From Chitinophaga pendula (GTDB lineage: Bacteria; Bacteroidota; Bacteroidia; Chitinophagales; Chitinophagaceae), in assembly GCF_020386615.1 (NCBI RefSeq), contig NZ_CP077769.1, positions 4,402,001-4,466,000 on the forward strand: DNA of 64,000 bases, written 5' to 3'. The notes under the pieces are model-generated. The model was given only the letters and a program-made list of their open reading frames with translations, did no database searches and was not told where the DNA came from. Within the stretch, counting starts at the first letter, position 1. Each line of letters starts with the position of its first letter. Shown here piece by piece: positions 18,471-27,350 of this stretch. The position numbers and the translations under genes are program-made.

Positions 18471-19544
18471 ATGTTAACACTGGATCAGATCACGGGGTTA
18501 TTGGGTGCGCAGGCCCCTACCCTGTTGGAGCATGAATGTAAGACGATTGGCAAGGAGTTTCTTCATTTGCCTGACGGTCATACTATTGACAAGATATATG
18601 TACCCAGCAGTCGTAATCCGCAGGTATTGCGGAGTCTGGGGCAGTTGTTCCATTCGGGGCGGCTGGCTGGTACGGGTTATATGTCTATTCTGCCGGTGGA
18701 CCAAGGTATAGAGCATAGTGCCGGTGCTTCTTTTGCGAAGAATCCGGCTTATTTTGATCCGGAGAACATCCTGCGGCTGGCGCTGGAAGGCGGGTGTAAT
18801 GCGGTGGCGACTACATTTGGCGTACTGGCGGCGGTATCGAGGACGTATGCGCACCGGATTCCTTTTATTGTGAAGATCAACCATAATGAGTTGCTGACGT
18901 ATCCGAACCGGTTTGACCAGGTGATGTTTGGTACGGTGCAGGAGGCCTGGAACCTGGGTGCTGTTGCGGTGGGGGCGACTATTTATTTTGGGTCGGAGCA
19001 GGCGGACCGGCAGTTGGTGGCGGTAGCGGAGGCATTCGAGCAGGCGCATGAGTTGGGAATGGCGACTATCCTGTGGTGTTATCTGCGTAATGATGCCTTT
19101 AAGAAAGACAAGGATTATCATGTGGCGGCGGATCTGACGGGGCAGGCCAATCATCTTGGTGTGACGATACAGGCGGATATCATCAAGCAGAAGTTGCCCG
19201 AGGTTAATGGCGGCTATAAGGCGTTGAATACGGGCAGTTCCTCTTATGGCAAGCTGGATGAGCGTATTTACAGTACATTGACGAGTGATCATCCTATAGA
19301 CCTTTGCCGTTACCAGGTAGCGAACTGTTATATGGGCAGGATGGGATTGATCAATTCGGGAGGTGCTTCGGCAGGTGAAGCGGACCTGGCGGATGCGGTA
19401 CGCTCTGCGGTGATCAACAAGCGGGCCGGCGGCGCTGGTCTCATATCGGGTCGTAAGGCCTTTCAGCGTCCTATGCAGGAAGGTATTGCGTTGCTGGAGG
19501 CGATACAATCTGTATATCTGCAGCCGGAGATCACGGTAGCGTAA
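18471..19544 (+). CDS. fbaB: Class I fructose-bisphosphate aldolase (DhnA/FbaB type)
   Basis: 357 residues. The sequence follows the DhnA-type TIM-barrel aldolases: [15 protein letters not shown] near 75, the [11 protein letters not shown] strand, [10 protein letters not shown] near 140, [13 protein letters not shown] near 165, and [11 protein letters not shown] near 240, whose Lys is the expected Schiff-base residue. It cleaves fructose 1,6-bisphosphate to glyceraldehyde 3-phosphate and dihydroxyacetone phosphate without metal, in glycolysis and gluconeogenesis. It stands alone; the flanking genes are not glycolytic. The gene symbol is given by family, not by direct comparison. Confidence 0.9.
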   Translation: MLTLDQITGLLGAQAPTLLEHECKTIGKEFLHLPDGHTIDKIYVPSSRNPQVLRSLGQLFHSGRLAGTGYMSILPVDQGIEHSAGASFAKNPAYFDPENILRLALEGGCNAVATTFGVLAAVSRTYAHRIPFIVKINHNELLTYPNRFDQVMFGTVQEAWNLGAVAVGATIYFGSEQADRQLVAVAEAFEQAHELGMATILWCYLRNDAFKKDKDYHVAADLTGQANHLGVTIQADIIKQKLPEVNGGYKALNTGSSSYGKLDERIYSTLTSDHPIDLCRYQVANCYMGRMGLINSGGASAGEADLADAVRSAVINKRAGGAGLISGRKAFQRPMQEGIALLEAIQSVYLQPEITVA

Positions 19545-19557
19545 GCCTGCTTGATGT

Positions 19558-20028
19558 TTAACGGGTACCTTTCAGTTCCATATCGTATTTGTCCAATCCT
19601 TGTCCGTAGCCATCGGTGGTGATACCGGTGATGACGAATCCCAGTTTTTCGAAGAAGGGGAATACGTGCTGAGAGGTATCCAATCTTATGCGGCAGGCAG
19701 GGCATACTTCCTGTATGGCCATGACCCTGTATACGAAGAGTCGTTTGCCGATACCTTGTTTGTGGTATTGCTGATCCACCATTCCCCAGGTGAGGGAGGC
19801 CTCCATTTTATGACGATCAATGTGATATCCACCGCAGCCGATCACGGTATCATCTAGTGAGATGACGTAGTACTGTTCTGTTTCGGGGGCGGTGTTGCGG
19901 GAGAGATAGTCGTCGAGGAATTTATCGAAGTCCGGCAGTTCTGCTGTACCGAAATACTTGGGCATGTTGCTTTTGAACACGGTGATGCATGCCTGTTTAT
20001 CGTTCGCGTTATACGGTCTGATCTTCAT
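19558..20028 (-). CDS. GNAT family N-acetyltransferase
   Basis: 156 residues. It starts MKIRPYNANDKQACITVF, has the acetyl-CoA loop in QQYHKQGIGKRL near residue 95, and the C-terminal FPFFEKLGFVITG motif. The DTSQHVFPFFEK segment is typical of acetyltransferases acting on small amines or peptides; the substrate is unknown. It is convergent with the aldolase gene, the two stops being 13 bases apart without a clear terminator between them. It is divergent from the SDR gene with its palindromic promoter. Confidence 0.88.
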   Translation of the reverse strand: MKIRPYNANDKQACITVFKSNMPKYFGTAELPDFDKFLDDYLSRNTAPETEQYYVISLDDTVIGCGGYHIDRHKMEASLTWGMVDQQYHKQGIGKRLFVYRVMAIQEVCPACRIRLDTSQHVFPFFEKLGFVITGITTDGYGQGLDKYDMELKGTR

Positions 20029-20066
20029 CTTATAAATTTACTGAATCCTGTTTATACGATAATAGG

Positions 20067-20101
20067 TTGACACTTACAAGTAGCTGATAATTTTGTAAGT
20101 G
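20067..20101 (+). promoter_or_regulatory. Promoter with overlapping 9-bp inverted repeat (operator)
   Basis: TTG at 20067-20069, 18-base spacer, then TAATTTTG at 20088-20095, an exact TAnnTTTG -7 box. CACTTACAA (20071-20079) and TTGTAAGTG (20093-20101) are perfect inverted halves, 13 bases apart, one beside the -33 element and one over the -7 box and start point. A repressor bound here would block transcription of the SDR gene, whose ATG is at 20152. HxlR-type regulators commonly use such sites before oxidoreductase genes; none is adjacent. Confidence 0.72.
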
Positions 20102-20151
20102 CTTCTAAAAATGTGTGGGGAGGTCTACATTTGTTGCAACAATCTATAGTT

Positions 20152-20889
20152 ATGCAACAAATAGTCAATAAAGTAGCATTTGTAAGCGGCGGTAGCCGTG
20201 GTATTGGCGCCAGTATTGTGCGCAAGTTATCAGCAATGGGCGCCAAGGTGGTATTTACCTATGCCAATAGTGCCGATAAGGCGGAAGCGTTAATCAGGAG
20301 TTTAGCTCCCGGCGCGGAGGCGTTGGCGGTGCAGGCGGACAATACGAAGGAAGGAGCGATCACGCAGGCGATGGAGCAGGCGTTGGAGAAGTATGGCCAG
20401 ATCGACATACTGGTCAATAATGCTGGGGTATATATTGGTGATGACATTACTGCGCATACGATGGCGGACTACCGGAAGGTGATGGCGGTGAATGTGGATG
20501 CGGTGGTAGCATCGGTATTATTTGCCGCGAAACATCTGACCGACGGAGGGCGTATCATTACTATCGGCAGTAATATGGCTGACCGGGTGGTGATGCAGCG
20601 CGGCACTTTTTATGCGATGAGTAAATCTGCATTAATAGGATTGACCAAGGGGTTGGCGCGTGACCTGGGGTCACGTAGTATTACGGTGAACCTGGTGCAG
20701 CCGGGTCCGACGGATACGGATATGAATCCGGCGGATGGTGTGCATGCGGAGGGGATGAGGCAGATGATGGCAATACCGGTGTTTGGTGATCCGAATGATA
20801 TAGCGGCGTTGGTGGGTTTTCTGGCCAGTGATGAAGGGAAGTTCATGACGGGTACTGCGATCACTGCGGACGGTGGCTTTAATGCTTAA
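20152..20889 (+). CDS. SDR family oxidoreductase
   Basis: 245 residues from the ATG at 20152 (MQQIVNKVAF); an ATG 39 bases upstream would fall in the 5' leader of the predicted promoter. Classical short-chain dehydrogenase: nucleotide-binding SGGSRGIGASI at about 11-21, NNAGV near 90, catalytic Ser in TIGSN, and YAMSK (Tyr/Lys pair) near 160. The VQPGPTDTDMNP stretch and the SDEGKFMTGTAITADGG ending are typical of FabG-like SDRs. It reduces a carbonyl or oxidises an alcohol with NAD(P)H; substrate unknown. It has its own regulated promoter and terminator, so it is monocistronic. Confidence 0.92.
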   Translation: MQQIVNKVAFVSGGSRGIGASIVRKLSAMGAKVVFTYANSADKAEALIRSLAPGAEALAVQADNTKEGAITQAMEQALEKYGQIDILVNNAGVYIGDDITAHTMADYRKVMAVNVDAVVASVLFAAKHLTDGGRIITIGSNMADRVVMQRGTFYAMSKSALIGLTKGLARDLGSRSITVNLVQPGPTDTDMNPADGVHAEGMRQMMAIPVFGDPNDIAALVGFLASDEGKFMTGTAITADGGFNA

Positions 20890-20899
20890 AAGAACTGAC

Positions 20900-20938
20900 G
20901 GTCCTGCTATTGTTGTGTAGCAGGACCATTTGTTTTTT
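20900..20938 (+). terminator. Terminator of the SDR gene
   Basis: 10-bp stem (GGTCCTGCTA with TAGCAGGACC), 8-base loop, then ATTTG and six T. It lies between convergent genes. Confidence 0.88.
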
Positions 20939-22382
20939 ATCTTTCTACAATGACATCTTTTACATCTGCGGGTAATTTCCTGTAGGGATGTTCGAGGAAT
21001 GTTTTCAGGAAATCGGTTCCATTGACGCGCAGGGGTGGTGTATGGGCGGTGTTATGGATGATGATGGCCTGTGCGTTGGGCATATATCTTTTGATGGTTT
21101 TGGCATAGAAGGGGCGGCACCAGGGGTCTGCGTCGCCGGAAGCGATCAGTGTGGGGATGTTGCTATATACCGGTGTTTTAGCGGCGGCGGGGCCTTTATT
21201 TACTTTCCAGCAATCGCAGATCTGCTGATCGACGTTGTTATCCACATAGCCTGTCAACCAGGGTAGTACGGTTGTTTGTTTTTCCATTAAAGCCTGGTCT
21301 GTCCAAAGCATTTGTTCTGCACAGTATACGGAGTAGCGCATTCCTAATGACATTCTTTTATCGCCTGCAAATGTTGCATCCAGTACTTCCTTTACGTAGG
21401 CGTTATGATTGCCATTGATGATCTCATTGATGACGGATGGTGCGGAGGCGATCTGTTTATTATTCAACCTGCTGATGATGGCTTTGAGCAATTCTGCTTT
21501 GGTATAGATGATATCCAGGGAGTTTTGTTTTGTTTTTTCTGCATAGCGGATATGGAATTCTTTGCCGGTGACGGCGGTAAAGTAATGGCGAAAGCGTTGT
21601 TGCAGGTTGTCGTATTGCGGCAATGTTGCGGAGTCTTTGGTACAGTTGTCGAATACTTGTTGGAGTGCTTCTTCCAGGTTAAACGAGGCATGTTCTTCGT
21701 AGTTAACGAAGCCGGGCAATGGGGAGTTGAGTATGAGGCAGCGTATGCCCTGTGGGTGGTTTCGGGCGACGGTGAGCATGAGGCCTGCGCTGTAGGACAT
21801 GCCCATCAGATTGAGGGAGTCGATCTTCAAGGCCTTTCGGAGGTCGTTGATATCGGCTGCATTTTCGATGGTGTTGTAAGCGGAGATATCTATTCCCTGT
21901 TTCCTGTATTTGTTGCGGCATTGTGTGACGGCGATGGCGACGAGGCTATCACGGGATAGTTGTTGGCGGTAGGATTGGCGGACGGCCTCTTCTACTTCGG
22001 GGCAGTCGAGGCGAGGGATGGACCTGCTGGTACCACACTGGTCGAATGCCAGGAAGGCGCCATATTGGAAGAACCCTGCTTCTTTAGGGATGGTATCGAA
22101 GTTGTCGATGGTGCTGTAACCCGGGCCACCGACGGAGATCAACATGACATTGCGGTTGGCGTCGTATCCTTTGGGGCGGGTGAATACGAAGGGTACTTTG
22201 ACTATGCGGCCATTGGGCTGGGCTCTGTTCTCCGGTACTACCAGGTAGCCGCATTGAGTGAGGAGTGCGGGATCTACTTTGATCATGCAAGGGCAAGGTT
22301 CGATACGCGGGGTGTATTGTTGTGCGTAAGTGGTGTTCCATACGTTGATGAGCAGGGATATTATTACGGCGATCTTTTTCAT
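20937..22382 (-). CDS. Exported alpha/beta hydrolase, TAP-like C-terminal domain
   Basis: 481 residues. A signal peptide ends near NTTYAQQ (about 21). Alpha/beta hydrolase core: oxyanion-region ISVGGPGYS near 85, nucleophile Ser in LMGMSYSAGLML near 200, and a C-terminal TAP-like segment with acid and His in IASGDADPWC and HNTAHTPP (near 415 and 445). This matches the tripeptidyl-aminopeptidase/proline-iminopeptidase-like exported hydrolases (S33 group). Likely role: periplasmic cleavage of short peptides or esters. It is convergent with the SDR gene and reads away from the AraC gene end; 52 bases separate it from that gene, so the two may be cotranscribed. Confidence 0.86.
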   Translation of the reverse strand: MKKIAVIISLLINVWNTTYAQQYTPRIEPCPCMIKVDPALLTQCGYLVVPENRAQPNGRIVKVPFVFTRPKGYDANRNVMLISVGGPGYSTIDNFDTIPKEAGFFQYGAFLAFDQCGTSRSIPRLDCPEVEEAVRQSYRQQLSRDSLVAIAVTQCRNKYRKQGIDISAYNTIENAADINDLRKALKIDSLNLMGMSYSAGLMLTVARNHPQGIRCLILNSPLPGFVNYEEHASFNLEEALQQVFDNCTKDSATLPQYDNLQQRFRHYFTAVTGKEFHIRYAEKTKQNSLDIIYTKAELLKAIISRLNNKQIASAPSVINEIINGNHNAYVKEVLDATFAGDKRMSLGMRYSVYCAEQMLWTDQALMEKQTTVLPWLTGYVDNNVDQQICDCWKVNKGPAAAKTPVYSNIPTLIASGDADPWCRPFYAKTIKRYMPNAQAIIIHNTAHTPPLRVNGTDFLKTFLEHPYRKLPADVKDVIVER

Positions 22383-22434
22383 GGCGGCAAGTTAGGATGG
22401 TGTAAGCCGCTGAGAAAGTAAAAAAACGACAATT

Positions 22435-23241
22435 TCAGGAATGGAAGTGGGAAAGTTTATGGCCTGTGAACTTGATCACTTCGCGATAGAAGTGGCTTCT
22501 GTCGTAGTATCCATGGTCGTAGGGGGAAAAAGTGTGCGGGTTGATGATGAAAGCGCTGAGGGCGTTACGGGCGCGTATTGTGGCGAAGTAGGCTTTGGGG
22601 CTGGTACCCACTACGTTGGTAAAGTAGCGGCACAATGTTTTTTCCGAGATGCAGGCGGAGGCTGCGAGTTGGAGTATACCTGCTTCCATGCCGGAGTCGC
22701 AATAGTTGCTGATGATCTGTTGGACGCTGTTGAAATAGTGGTCTTTTCTTTTGCGAAGTAGTAGCCGGAGGAAGTAGTCTTCGAGCAGTATGCGGCGGTC
22801 GTGGAGGTCTCCCAGGGACCTGAGGCGTTGAATGAGTGTATTGGGCATGACCTCTGAGAGGGGGACGATATTGCTGCCGATGCGTGTTTGGCTCCAGCCG
22901 AAGATGGCTTCGAATCCACCCGGGAAGAATTTGACGGTGAATATATTATCTGCGGGGCGGTTTTCGCGGTGGACGATCTCATTTCTGAGGAGGAGGACAT
23001 CGGTGTATTCGTCTACCCAGAGGTCTTTGTTGCCATTGCGGAGGAGGTATGGGGCGCCCAGATTGATCCAGATGGTGGGGGTATAGCTGGGGAAGAGGGT
23101 GACAGTAAATTTTTCGGTGCCGATATATTGTTGTGTTGCGGGCAGGCAGGTTTCGGAGAAAAATTCGACGTAGCTGGCCAGTGCTTCGCAGGGATGCTGG
23201 AAGGTGTATAGTTTGCGGATATTATCGAATATTTCAATCAT
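22435..23241 (-). CDS. AraC family transcriptional regulator
   Basis: 268 residues. The N-terminal ~150 residues form an unrecognised ligand-binding region of the DUF6597 style (HPCEALASYVEFF, VKFFPGGFEAIFG). The C-terminal part has the two helix-turn-helix units of AraC: AASACISEKTLCRYFTNVVG near 200, then a second unit with YDRSHFYREVIKFTGHKLSHF at the end. The spacing before the second unit (FSPYDHGYYD) is normal. It sits upstream of the alpha/beta hydrolase gene on the same strand and may regulate it or itself; the inducer is unknown. Confidence 0.9.
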   Translation of the reverse strand: MIEIFDNIRKLYTFQHPCEALASYVEFFSETCLPATQQYIGTEKFTVTLFPSYTPTIWINLGAPYLLRNGNKDLWVDEYTDVLLLRNEIVHRENRPADNIFTVKFFPGGFEAIFGWSQTRIGSNIVPLSEVMPNTLIQRLRSLGDLHDRRILLEDYFLRLLLRKRKDHYFNSVQQIISNYCDSGMEAGILQLAASACISEKTLCRYFTNVVGTSPKAYFATIRARNALSAFIINPHTFSPYDHGYYDRSHFYREVIKFTGHKLSHFHS

Positions 23242-23315
23242 ACCGGATCATGATCAGTTGGGCAAGGTATTGCACGCTGTAAGCGTTATATTCGTGTCGC
23301 TAAAATAAAAAATAT

Positions 23316-23688
23316 ATATCACAACCTATAGTACCTGTAGTTACGGCCGATCATGCTGAAATTGTAACGGTATGGGAGGCATCTGTGCGGGCTACGCATG
23401 ATTTTTTAACGGAGTCGGATATATTATTTTTCAAGCCACTTATATTGAACGAGTATCTGAATGCGGTGGCGTTATATTGTGTGAAGGATGTGTTGGGGAA
23501 GATACAAGGGTTTATAGGTATTGCCGGTGATAAGGTAGCGATGTTATTTATAGATCCGGACGGTGGAGGTGAATGAGCAGAATGTGCAGGCGGTGAGATT
23601 TTACGCGCATTATGGGTTTAAGGTAACGGGGCGTTCTGAGACGGACGGTATGGGGAAACCTTTTCCATTACTTTTTATGTCGTTATAG
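23316..23688 (+). pseudogene. Broken GNAT acetyltransferase gene
   Basis: One frame (about 23316-23576) reads VTVWEASVRATHDFLTESDI and continues to VAMLFIDPDGGG, the N-terminal half of a GNAT of the family with the WExSVRATH signature. The rest is found one frame over (23563-23688): VEVNEQNVQAVRFYAHYGF, then the C-terminal strand and a stop. The acetyl-CoA loop (RGxGIG) and the helix after it, about 20-25 residues, are missing at the join. There is no ATG at the expected start, where ATA codons stand. Internal deletion plus frameshift makes the gene inactive. Terminator-like hairpin at 23709 may be its old terminator. Confidence 0.82.
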
Positions 23689-23708
23689 CGGATATGATGA
23701 TAAAAATG

Positions 23709-23752
23709 CTGCCGCAGTAAAGTAGGTATACTTTTGCTGCGGCAGTGTTATT
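23709..23752. terminator. Bidirectional terminator between convergent genes
   Basis: CTGCCGCAG stem extended by a TAAAG/CTTTTG part with a wobble or bulge, 8-base loop, then GTTATTTTA. It separates the GNAT pseudogene from the AraC-type gene on the other strand. Confidence 0.75.
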
Positions 23753-23767
23753 TTATGAGGAACCTGT

Positions 23768-24748
23768 TCAGGCGACTACGGCTTCTTTGTTGTATTTGTT
23801 GCGATAGTCTATGGGAGACAGGCCTGTTAATTTTTTGAATACTGTTCTGAAGGCTTTGGTGTCGGAGTATCCGACGTCGTACATTACTTCGTTGACGTTT
23901 TTGGTGCTTGTTTCGAGTTGTCTTTTGGCGGCTTCTATTTTTACGCGTTGGATGTATTCGGCGGGCGTGTTGTTAGTTGCTTTTTTGAACCGGCGGTCGA
24001 AGTGTCGTCTGCCGATAGCGAATTGTACGGCGAGATCGTCGACGGATATTTTATTTTCCACGTTCTTTTCGATGAATTCCTGTGCTTGTTTGATGGGTAG
24101 GTCTTCATGTTTTTTTTGTCCGTTGAACATAACGAACGGGGATTGTGTTTTGCGATCTATTTCGACGGCGAACACTTTGGAGGCTTTGATGGCTATTTCG
24201 CGATCGGTATATTTTTCGACGAGATAGACGAGGAGATTCCAGTATGAGTTGGCGCCGCCGGAGGAGTATAGTCCTTGTTCTTCGGTGATGATGCGGCCAT
24301 CGACGAGGTTGACTTCCGGGAACATTTCGCGGAATTCGTTGGCGGTGAGCCAGTGGCTGGAGCATTCTTTTCCGTTGAGCAGGCCGGTGGATGCGAGGAG
24401 GAATGCGCCGATACAGAGGCTGGCGACTTCTGCTCCCTGGCGGTATTGTTGTACGATCCAGGGGAAGAGAGCTTTATTTTTTTCGATGGCTGTTTTCAGG
24501 TCGCCGATGATGGCGGGCACGAAGATGAGGTCTGTTTTTTTCACATCGTGGATGAGTGCATCGGTGTGTACGGAGAAGACGCCATTGTTCAATTTAACCT
24601 CTTTGGAGAGGCCGACCAGTTGTACATTGAACAGGGGTTCTCTGCCGGCTTGTACGAGGAAGTCATTGACGGCGGTGAACATATAACGGGGATCTCCGAT
24701 ACTTGCCAGGACTGCGTCTTCAGGCACGAGAATAGAAATGTGTTTCAT
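23768..24748 (-). CDS. GlxA-type AraC regulator (DJ-1/PfpI plus AraC HTH)
   Basis: 326 residues from the ATG at 24748, which has an AAAGGA ribosome site. Residues 1-190 form a DJ-1/PfpI-like glutamine-amidotransferase fold with the nucleophile-elbow-like SLCIGAFLLASTGLL (Cys near 108) and CSSHW. Residues 215-320 hold the AraC helix-turn-helix pair (SVDDLAVQFAIGRRHFDRRF, then VMYDVGYSDTKAFRTVFKKL). The DJ-1 part usually serves as a sensor and not as an enzyme. Divergent from the RibD-like reductase gene at 24979, which it may control. Confidence 0.92.
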   Translation of the reverse strand: MKHISILVPEDAVLASIGDPRYMFTAVNDFLVQAGREPLFNVQLVGLSKEVKLNNGVFSVHTDALIHDVKKTDLIFVPAIIGDLKTAIEKNKALFPWIVQQYRQGAEVASLCIGAFLLASTGLLNGKECSSHWLTANEFREMFPEVNLVDGRIITEEQGLYSSGGANSYWNLLVYLVEKYTDREIAIKASKVFAVEIDRKTQSPFVMFNGQKKHEDLPIKQAQEFIEKNVENKISVDDLAVQFAIGRRHFDRRFKKATNNTPAEYIQRVKIEAAKRQLETSTKNVNEVMYDVGYSDTKAFRTVFKKLTGLSPIDYRNKYNKEAVVA

Positions 24749-24915
24749 TGCTTCCTTTGCTTTTTTGGTGGGCCGGTAGCTGTTGACGGGGCATATTGGC
24801 GGGCGCCACTGCCCCGTTATTGCAGCCAATTTTTCCACTGATAAAGATAATAAAAAAGTCGAAATCCCCCCCTATAGAAGTCTTGTTTGCACACAGTTGC
24901 CGAATACGGTAGTGG

Positions 24916-24923
24916 TACCTTTG
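24916..24923 (+). promoter_or_regulatory. Predicted -7 box of the RibD-like reductase gene
   Basis: TACCTTTG matches TAnnTTTG exactly. TTG lies 16 bases upstream, a shorter spacer than the usual 19. The ATG is at 24979, leaving a leader of about 50 bases. Confidence 0.45.
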
Positions 24924-24978
24924 CGAGAGCGTAAATAACTGACCCAAACACTATGTATACGATTAATATTTTACAACG

Positions 24979-25545
24979 ATGAGGCGGGTAATTGCTTCTG
25001 TGAACCTGACGCTGGATGGGTTTATGGCGGGAGCGAACGGAGAGCTGGACTGGCATTTCCCGTTATGGAATGAAGAGATGTCTCATTATTCTTTTGAGCA
25101 GCTCAGTATGATGGACACGATATTATTGGGTCGGGTGAGTTACCAGTTGATGGCGGACTACTGGCCTTATGCGGGGGTCCGGCCTTTGTTGAGTGAGGAG
25201 GAGGCGGGGTTTGCGCGGATGATGAATGAGCATCGCAAGGTAGTTTTTTCGCGTACGCTGGATAAGTTGAGGTGGAAGAATTCGCAGGTGGTGCGTCAGC
25301 ATATACGGGAGGAGATCTGGCGGATGAAGCAGTTGCCCGGTAAGGATATGATCATTTACGGGAGTGGCAGTATTGTGAATATGTGTATGGAGGGGGGATT
25401 GATCGATGAGTTCCGGTTATGGGTGCACCCGGTGAAGTTGGAGCGGGGGATCCCGTTGTTTTATGACGAGTTGCAAGTGGTGAAGTTAAAATTTCTGAAG
25501 ACGTTGACTTTCAGCACAGGTGTTGTGATCTTTTATTATCGTTAG
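24979..25545 (+). CDS. Dihydrofolate reductase family protein (RibD C-terminal type)
   Basis: 188 residues. It starts MRRVIASVNLTLDGF, then GELDWHFP, the DTILLGRVSYQLMADYWP nucleotide-site helix near 50, KVVFSRTLDKLRW near 95, DMIIYGSGSIVNMCMEGGLIDEFRLWVHPV near 130, and a C-terminal beta strand. This is the RibD C-terminal/YwjB-like reductase family, NADPH-dependent, fold of dihydrofolate reductase, mostly without a known substrate. Divergent from the GlxA-type regulator. Confidence 0.9.
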   Translation: MRRVIASVNLTLDGFMAGANGELDWHFPLWNEEMSHYSFEQLSMMDTILLGRVSYQLMADYWPYAGVRPLLSEEEAGFARMMNEHRKVVFSRTLDKLRWKNSQVVRQHIREEIWRMKQLPGKDMIIYGSGSIVNMCMEGGLIDEFRLWVHPVKLERGIPLFYDELQVVKLKFLKTLTFSTGVVIFYYR

Positions 25546-25555
25546 CGGTCAGGGG

Positions 25556-25587
25556 GGATCTGCCGGTGCTATGTTTCCGGCAGATCC
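25556..25587. terminator. Hairpin between convergent genes
   Basis: Perfect 11-bp stem (GGATCTGCCGG with CCGGCAGATCC), 10-base loop. No T run on either side, so termination strength is doubtful. Confidence 0.55.
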
Positions 25588-25593
25588 TGCCAG

Positions 25594-26196
25594 TTATTTC
25601 AATTTTGCTGATTTGGCGGCATCGATCATCTTTTTGACATCTTCGGCTGCGAATGTAAAGGATTGATCGGGGAATGCGGTGGTGATGGCATCGCCGCCTT
25701 TCTGGATGAGGAAGGAGGATTTGTTTTCTTTATCTGCCGGTATGGCGCGGAAGAAGTAGACGGTTCCTTCTTTAGGTGTTTTGAGCTGCAGGTATTGTGG
25801 TGTTTCTTCTTCTGCGCTGAGGGCGTGGTCTTTGGCCGGATCGAAGTAGAATGCTTTTTTGGCGGCGATGGCTGCTTCTGCGCTGGATGCCTGGGGTATT
25901 ATTTCCAGTTTAAAATGTTGGCCTGCGGCGATGCCGATGGCGGTGCCTTTACCTTTTTGGCCGGTTAGTGCTGTTTTAAAGATGCGGGCGTCGGGAGGCA
26001 GGTTGATCAGGATGGGAATACCATATGCTGACAGGTCCTGTTGGCCGGCGGTGGTTTCGGCAGGTATTTCTTTGCCGGCGGCGGTGATACCGACGGCGGT
26101 GCTGTCTTTGGCGGCCGGTGATCCGGAGGGGTTATTGCCGCAGGCGGCGATGATAGTAGCGGAGATCATTAACAAGGGTATCCGTCTTCCGTTCAT
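25594..26196 (-). CDS. Lipoprotein of unknown function
   Basis: 200 residues from the ATG at 26196. Lipoprotein signal ending in TIIAAC, followed by a Ser/Ala/Thr-rich linker to about residue 65, then a globular part with alternating strands (INLPPDARIFKTAL, HFKLEIIPQASSAEAAIAAKKAFYF, EEETPQYLQLKTPKEGTVYFF). I do not recognise a family. Likely anchored in the outer or inner membrane facing the periplasm. It lies downstream of the AlkZ-like gene on the same strand, 50 bases apart; no functional link is apparent. Confidence 0.8.
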   Translation of the reverse strand: MNGRRIPLLMISATIIAACGNNPSGSPAAKDSTAVGITAAGKEIPAETTAGQQDLSAYGIPILINLPPDARIFKTALTGQKGKGTAIGIAAGQHFKLEIIPQASSAEAAIAAKKAFYFDPAKDHALSAEEETPQYLQLKTPKEGTVYFFRAIPADKENKSSFLIQKGGDAITTAFPDQSFTFAAEDVKKMIDAAKSAKLK

Positions 26197-26246
26197 ATAA
26201 AGGGTTTTTGTTACATAATGAATGTACGAAAAACCTTTCAAAGTGT

Positions 26247-27350
26247 TCAGGCGGCGCCGGCATCTATGCGGAGGCTATTGCCGGGGATGTGGATGATCTC
26301 TTTTGCGATGAACTGGCTGTATTGGTGGATGGCGGTGTTGAGCAAGCGGGTGGTGGTGTTGGAAGGTGTTGTAAACAATTGTGTTTCGAGTATTATTTTT
26401 TGTTTTTGTTCATATCGTTTCCAGGTGCCGGCTACCTGGCCATTGATGACGATGATGGGTTTGAAGATGCCATTTCCGGCTATTTGGGTATGTGAGGCGG
26501 GCAGGAGGTCGCTGCGGTCTTTATAGGCGACGGCGTATTCGTCGTATGCGGGGAGGAGGAAGAGGCTATTGGGTTGTTTTTTGGTGTGGATGTGTGATTT
26601 AGGCGACCAATATGCCTGGCCGTTGAGGACGGTACCGGATAGTTGGTGGCGGATCATTTCGAGGGCTTGTTTGGCTTTGGTGATGCCGAGGCCGCTCCAC
26701 CAGGCGAAGTCGTGGATGGTGGCGGGGCCTCTGCTGAGGAAGTATCGGCTTGCGAGTTTGCCGATGGCGGTGTGGGTATCGAGCGATCTCATGTGGGGGG
26801 CTCTTTTTTCGAGGAGGTCGTAGGTGAATTGTTTGCCCTGGCGGCCGCCGGAGCAGATGAGGCCATCGAGTTCGGCATCCATAAGGAGGAAGCTCATGCG
26901 GATATCGTCGATGTTGATCCTGGCTTTAATGAGTACCTGGGCGAGGGCCTGGCGGGTGAGCGGGCCCTGGTCGATCAATGCTTTGCGGAAGCGTTTTTTG
27001 CTACGTTTGAGATCGTTATCAGTGATATTCAGCTTATTGTGTATGTGCTTATTGAATGCTTTTATTTTAGGGGCGGTGAGTTGGAGTATCCAGCCGATGT
27101 CTGCCGGGGAGACGAATTGCCAAGTGGGCCGGAGGATGTGGGTGCGGAGGATGGCGCCGGATTGCAAGGCGTGGTCTATATCTGCGTCGGAGGTACCGGG
27201 TATGCGGCAGCTGATGGCCCATTTAGCGGAGGCGTATTCCTGGGCTTGTATGCATCCCATATGTTCGACCAGCTGGCTGATGGAGGGGATATTATGTTGA
27301 TTGAGCTGTTGGTGTAACAGCCTGGTTGGCGCGATGTCCTGGCTCTTCAT
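26247..27350 (-). CDS. AlkZ-like winged-helix DNA glycosylase family protein
   Basis: 367 residues from the ATG at 27350. It matches the HTH_42 (PF06224) family: QLVEHMGCIQAQEYASAKW near 26-44, ILRTHILRPTWQFVSPADI near 70-88, LTAPKIKAFNKH, SRGPATIHDFAWWSGLG near 205, and FLLPAYDEYAVAYKDRSDL near 285. Residues Q35-A36-Q37 correspond to the Q-x-Q catalytic motif reported for the AlkZ type, as opposed to Q-x-D of YcaQ/AlkX. Characterised members excise alkylated bases or unhook interstrand crosslinks, sometimes as self-resistance to a DNA-damaging natural product. Here no such cluster is next to it. Confidence 0.85.
   Translation of the reverse strand: MKSQDIAPTRLLHQQLNQHNIPSISQLVEHMGCIQAQEYASAKWAISCRIPGTSDADIDHALQSGAILRTHILRPTWQFVSPADIGWILQLTAPKIKAFNKHIHNKLNITDNDLKRSKKRFRKALIDQGPLTRQALAQVLIKARINIDDIRMSFLLMDAELDGLICSGGRQGKQFTYDLLEKRAPHMRSLDTHTAIGKLASRYFLSRGPATIHDFAWWSGLGITKAKQALEMIRHQLSGTVLNGQAYWSPKSHIHTKKQPNSLFLLPAYDEYAVAYKDRSDLLPASHTQIAGNGIFKPIIVINGQVAGTWKRYEQKQKIILETQLFTTPSNTTTRLLNTAIHQYSQFIAKEIIHIPGNSLRIDAGAA

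Noticed and set aside
18498..19508. A 336-codon open frame antisense to the aldolase gene
   Set aside because: Arg/His/Gln-rich shadow frame of a well-supported gene.
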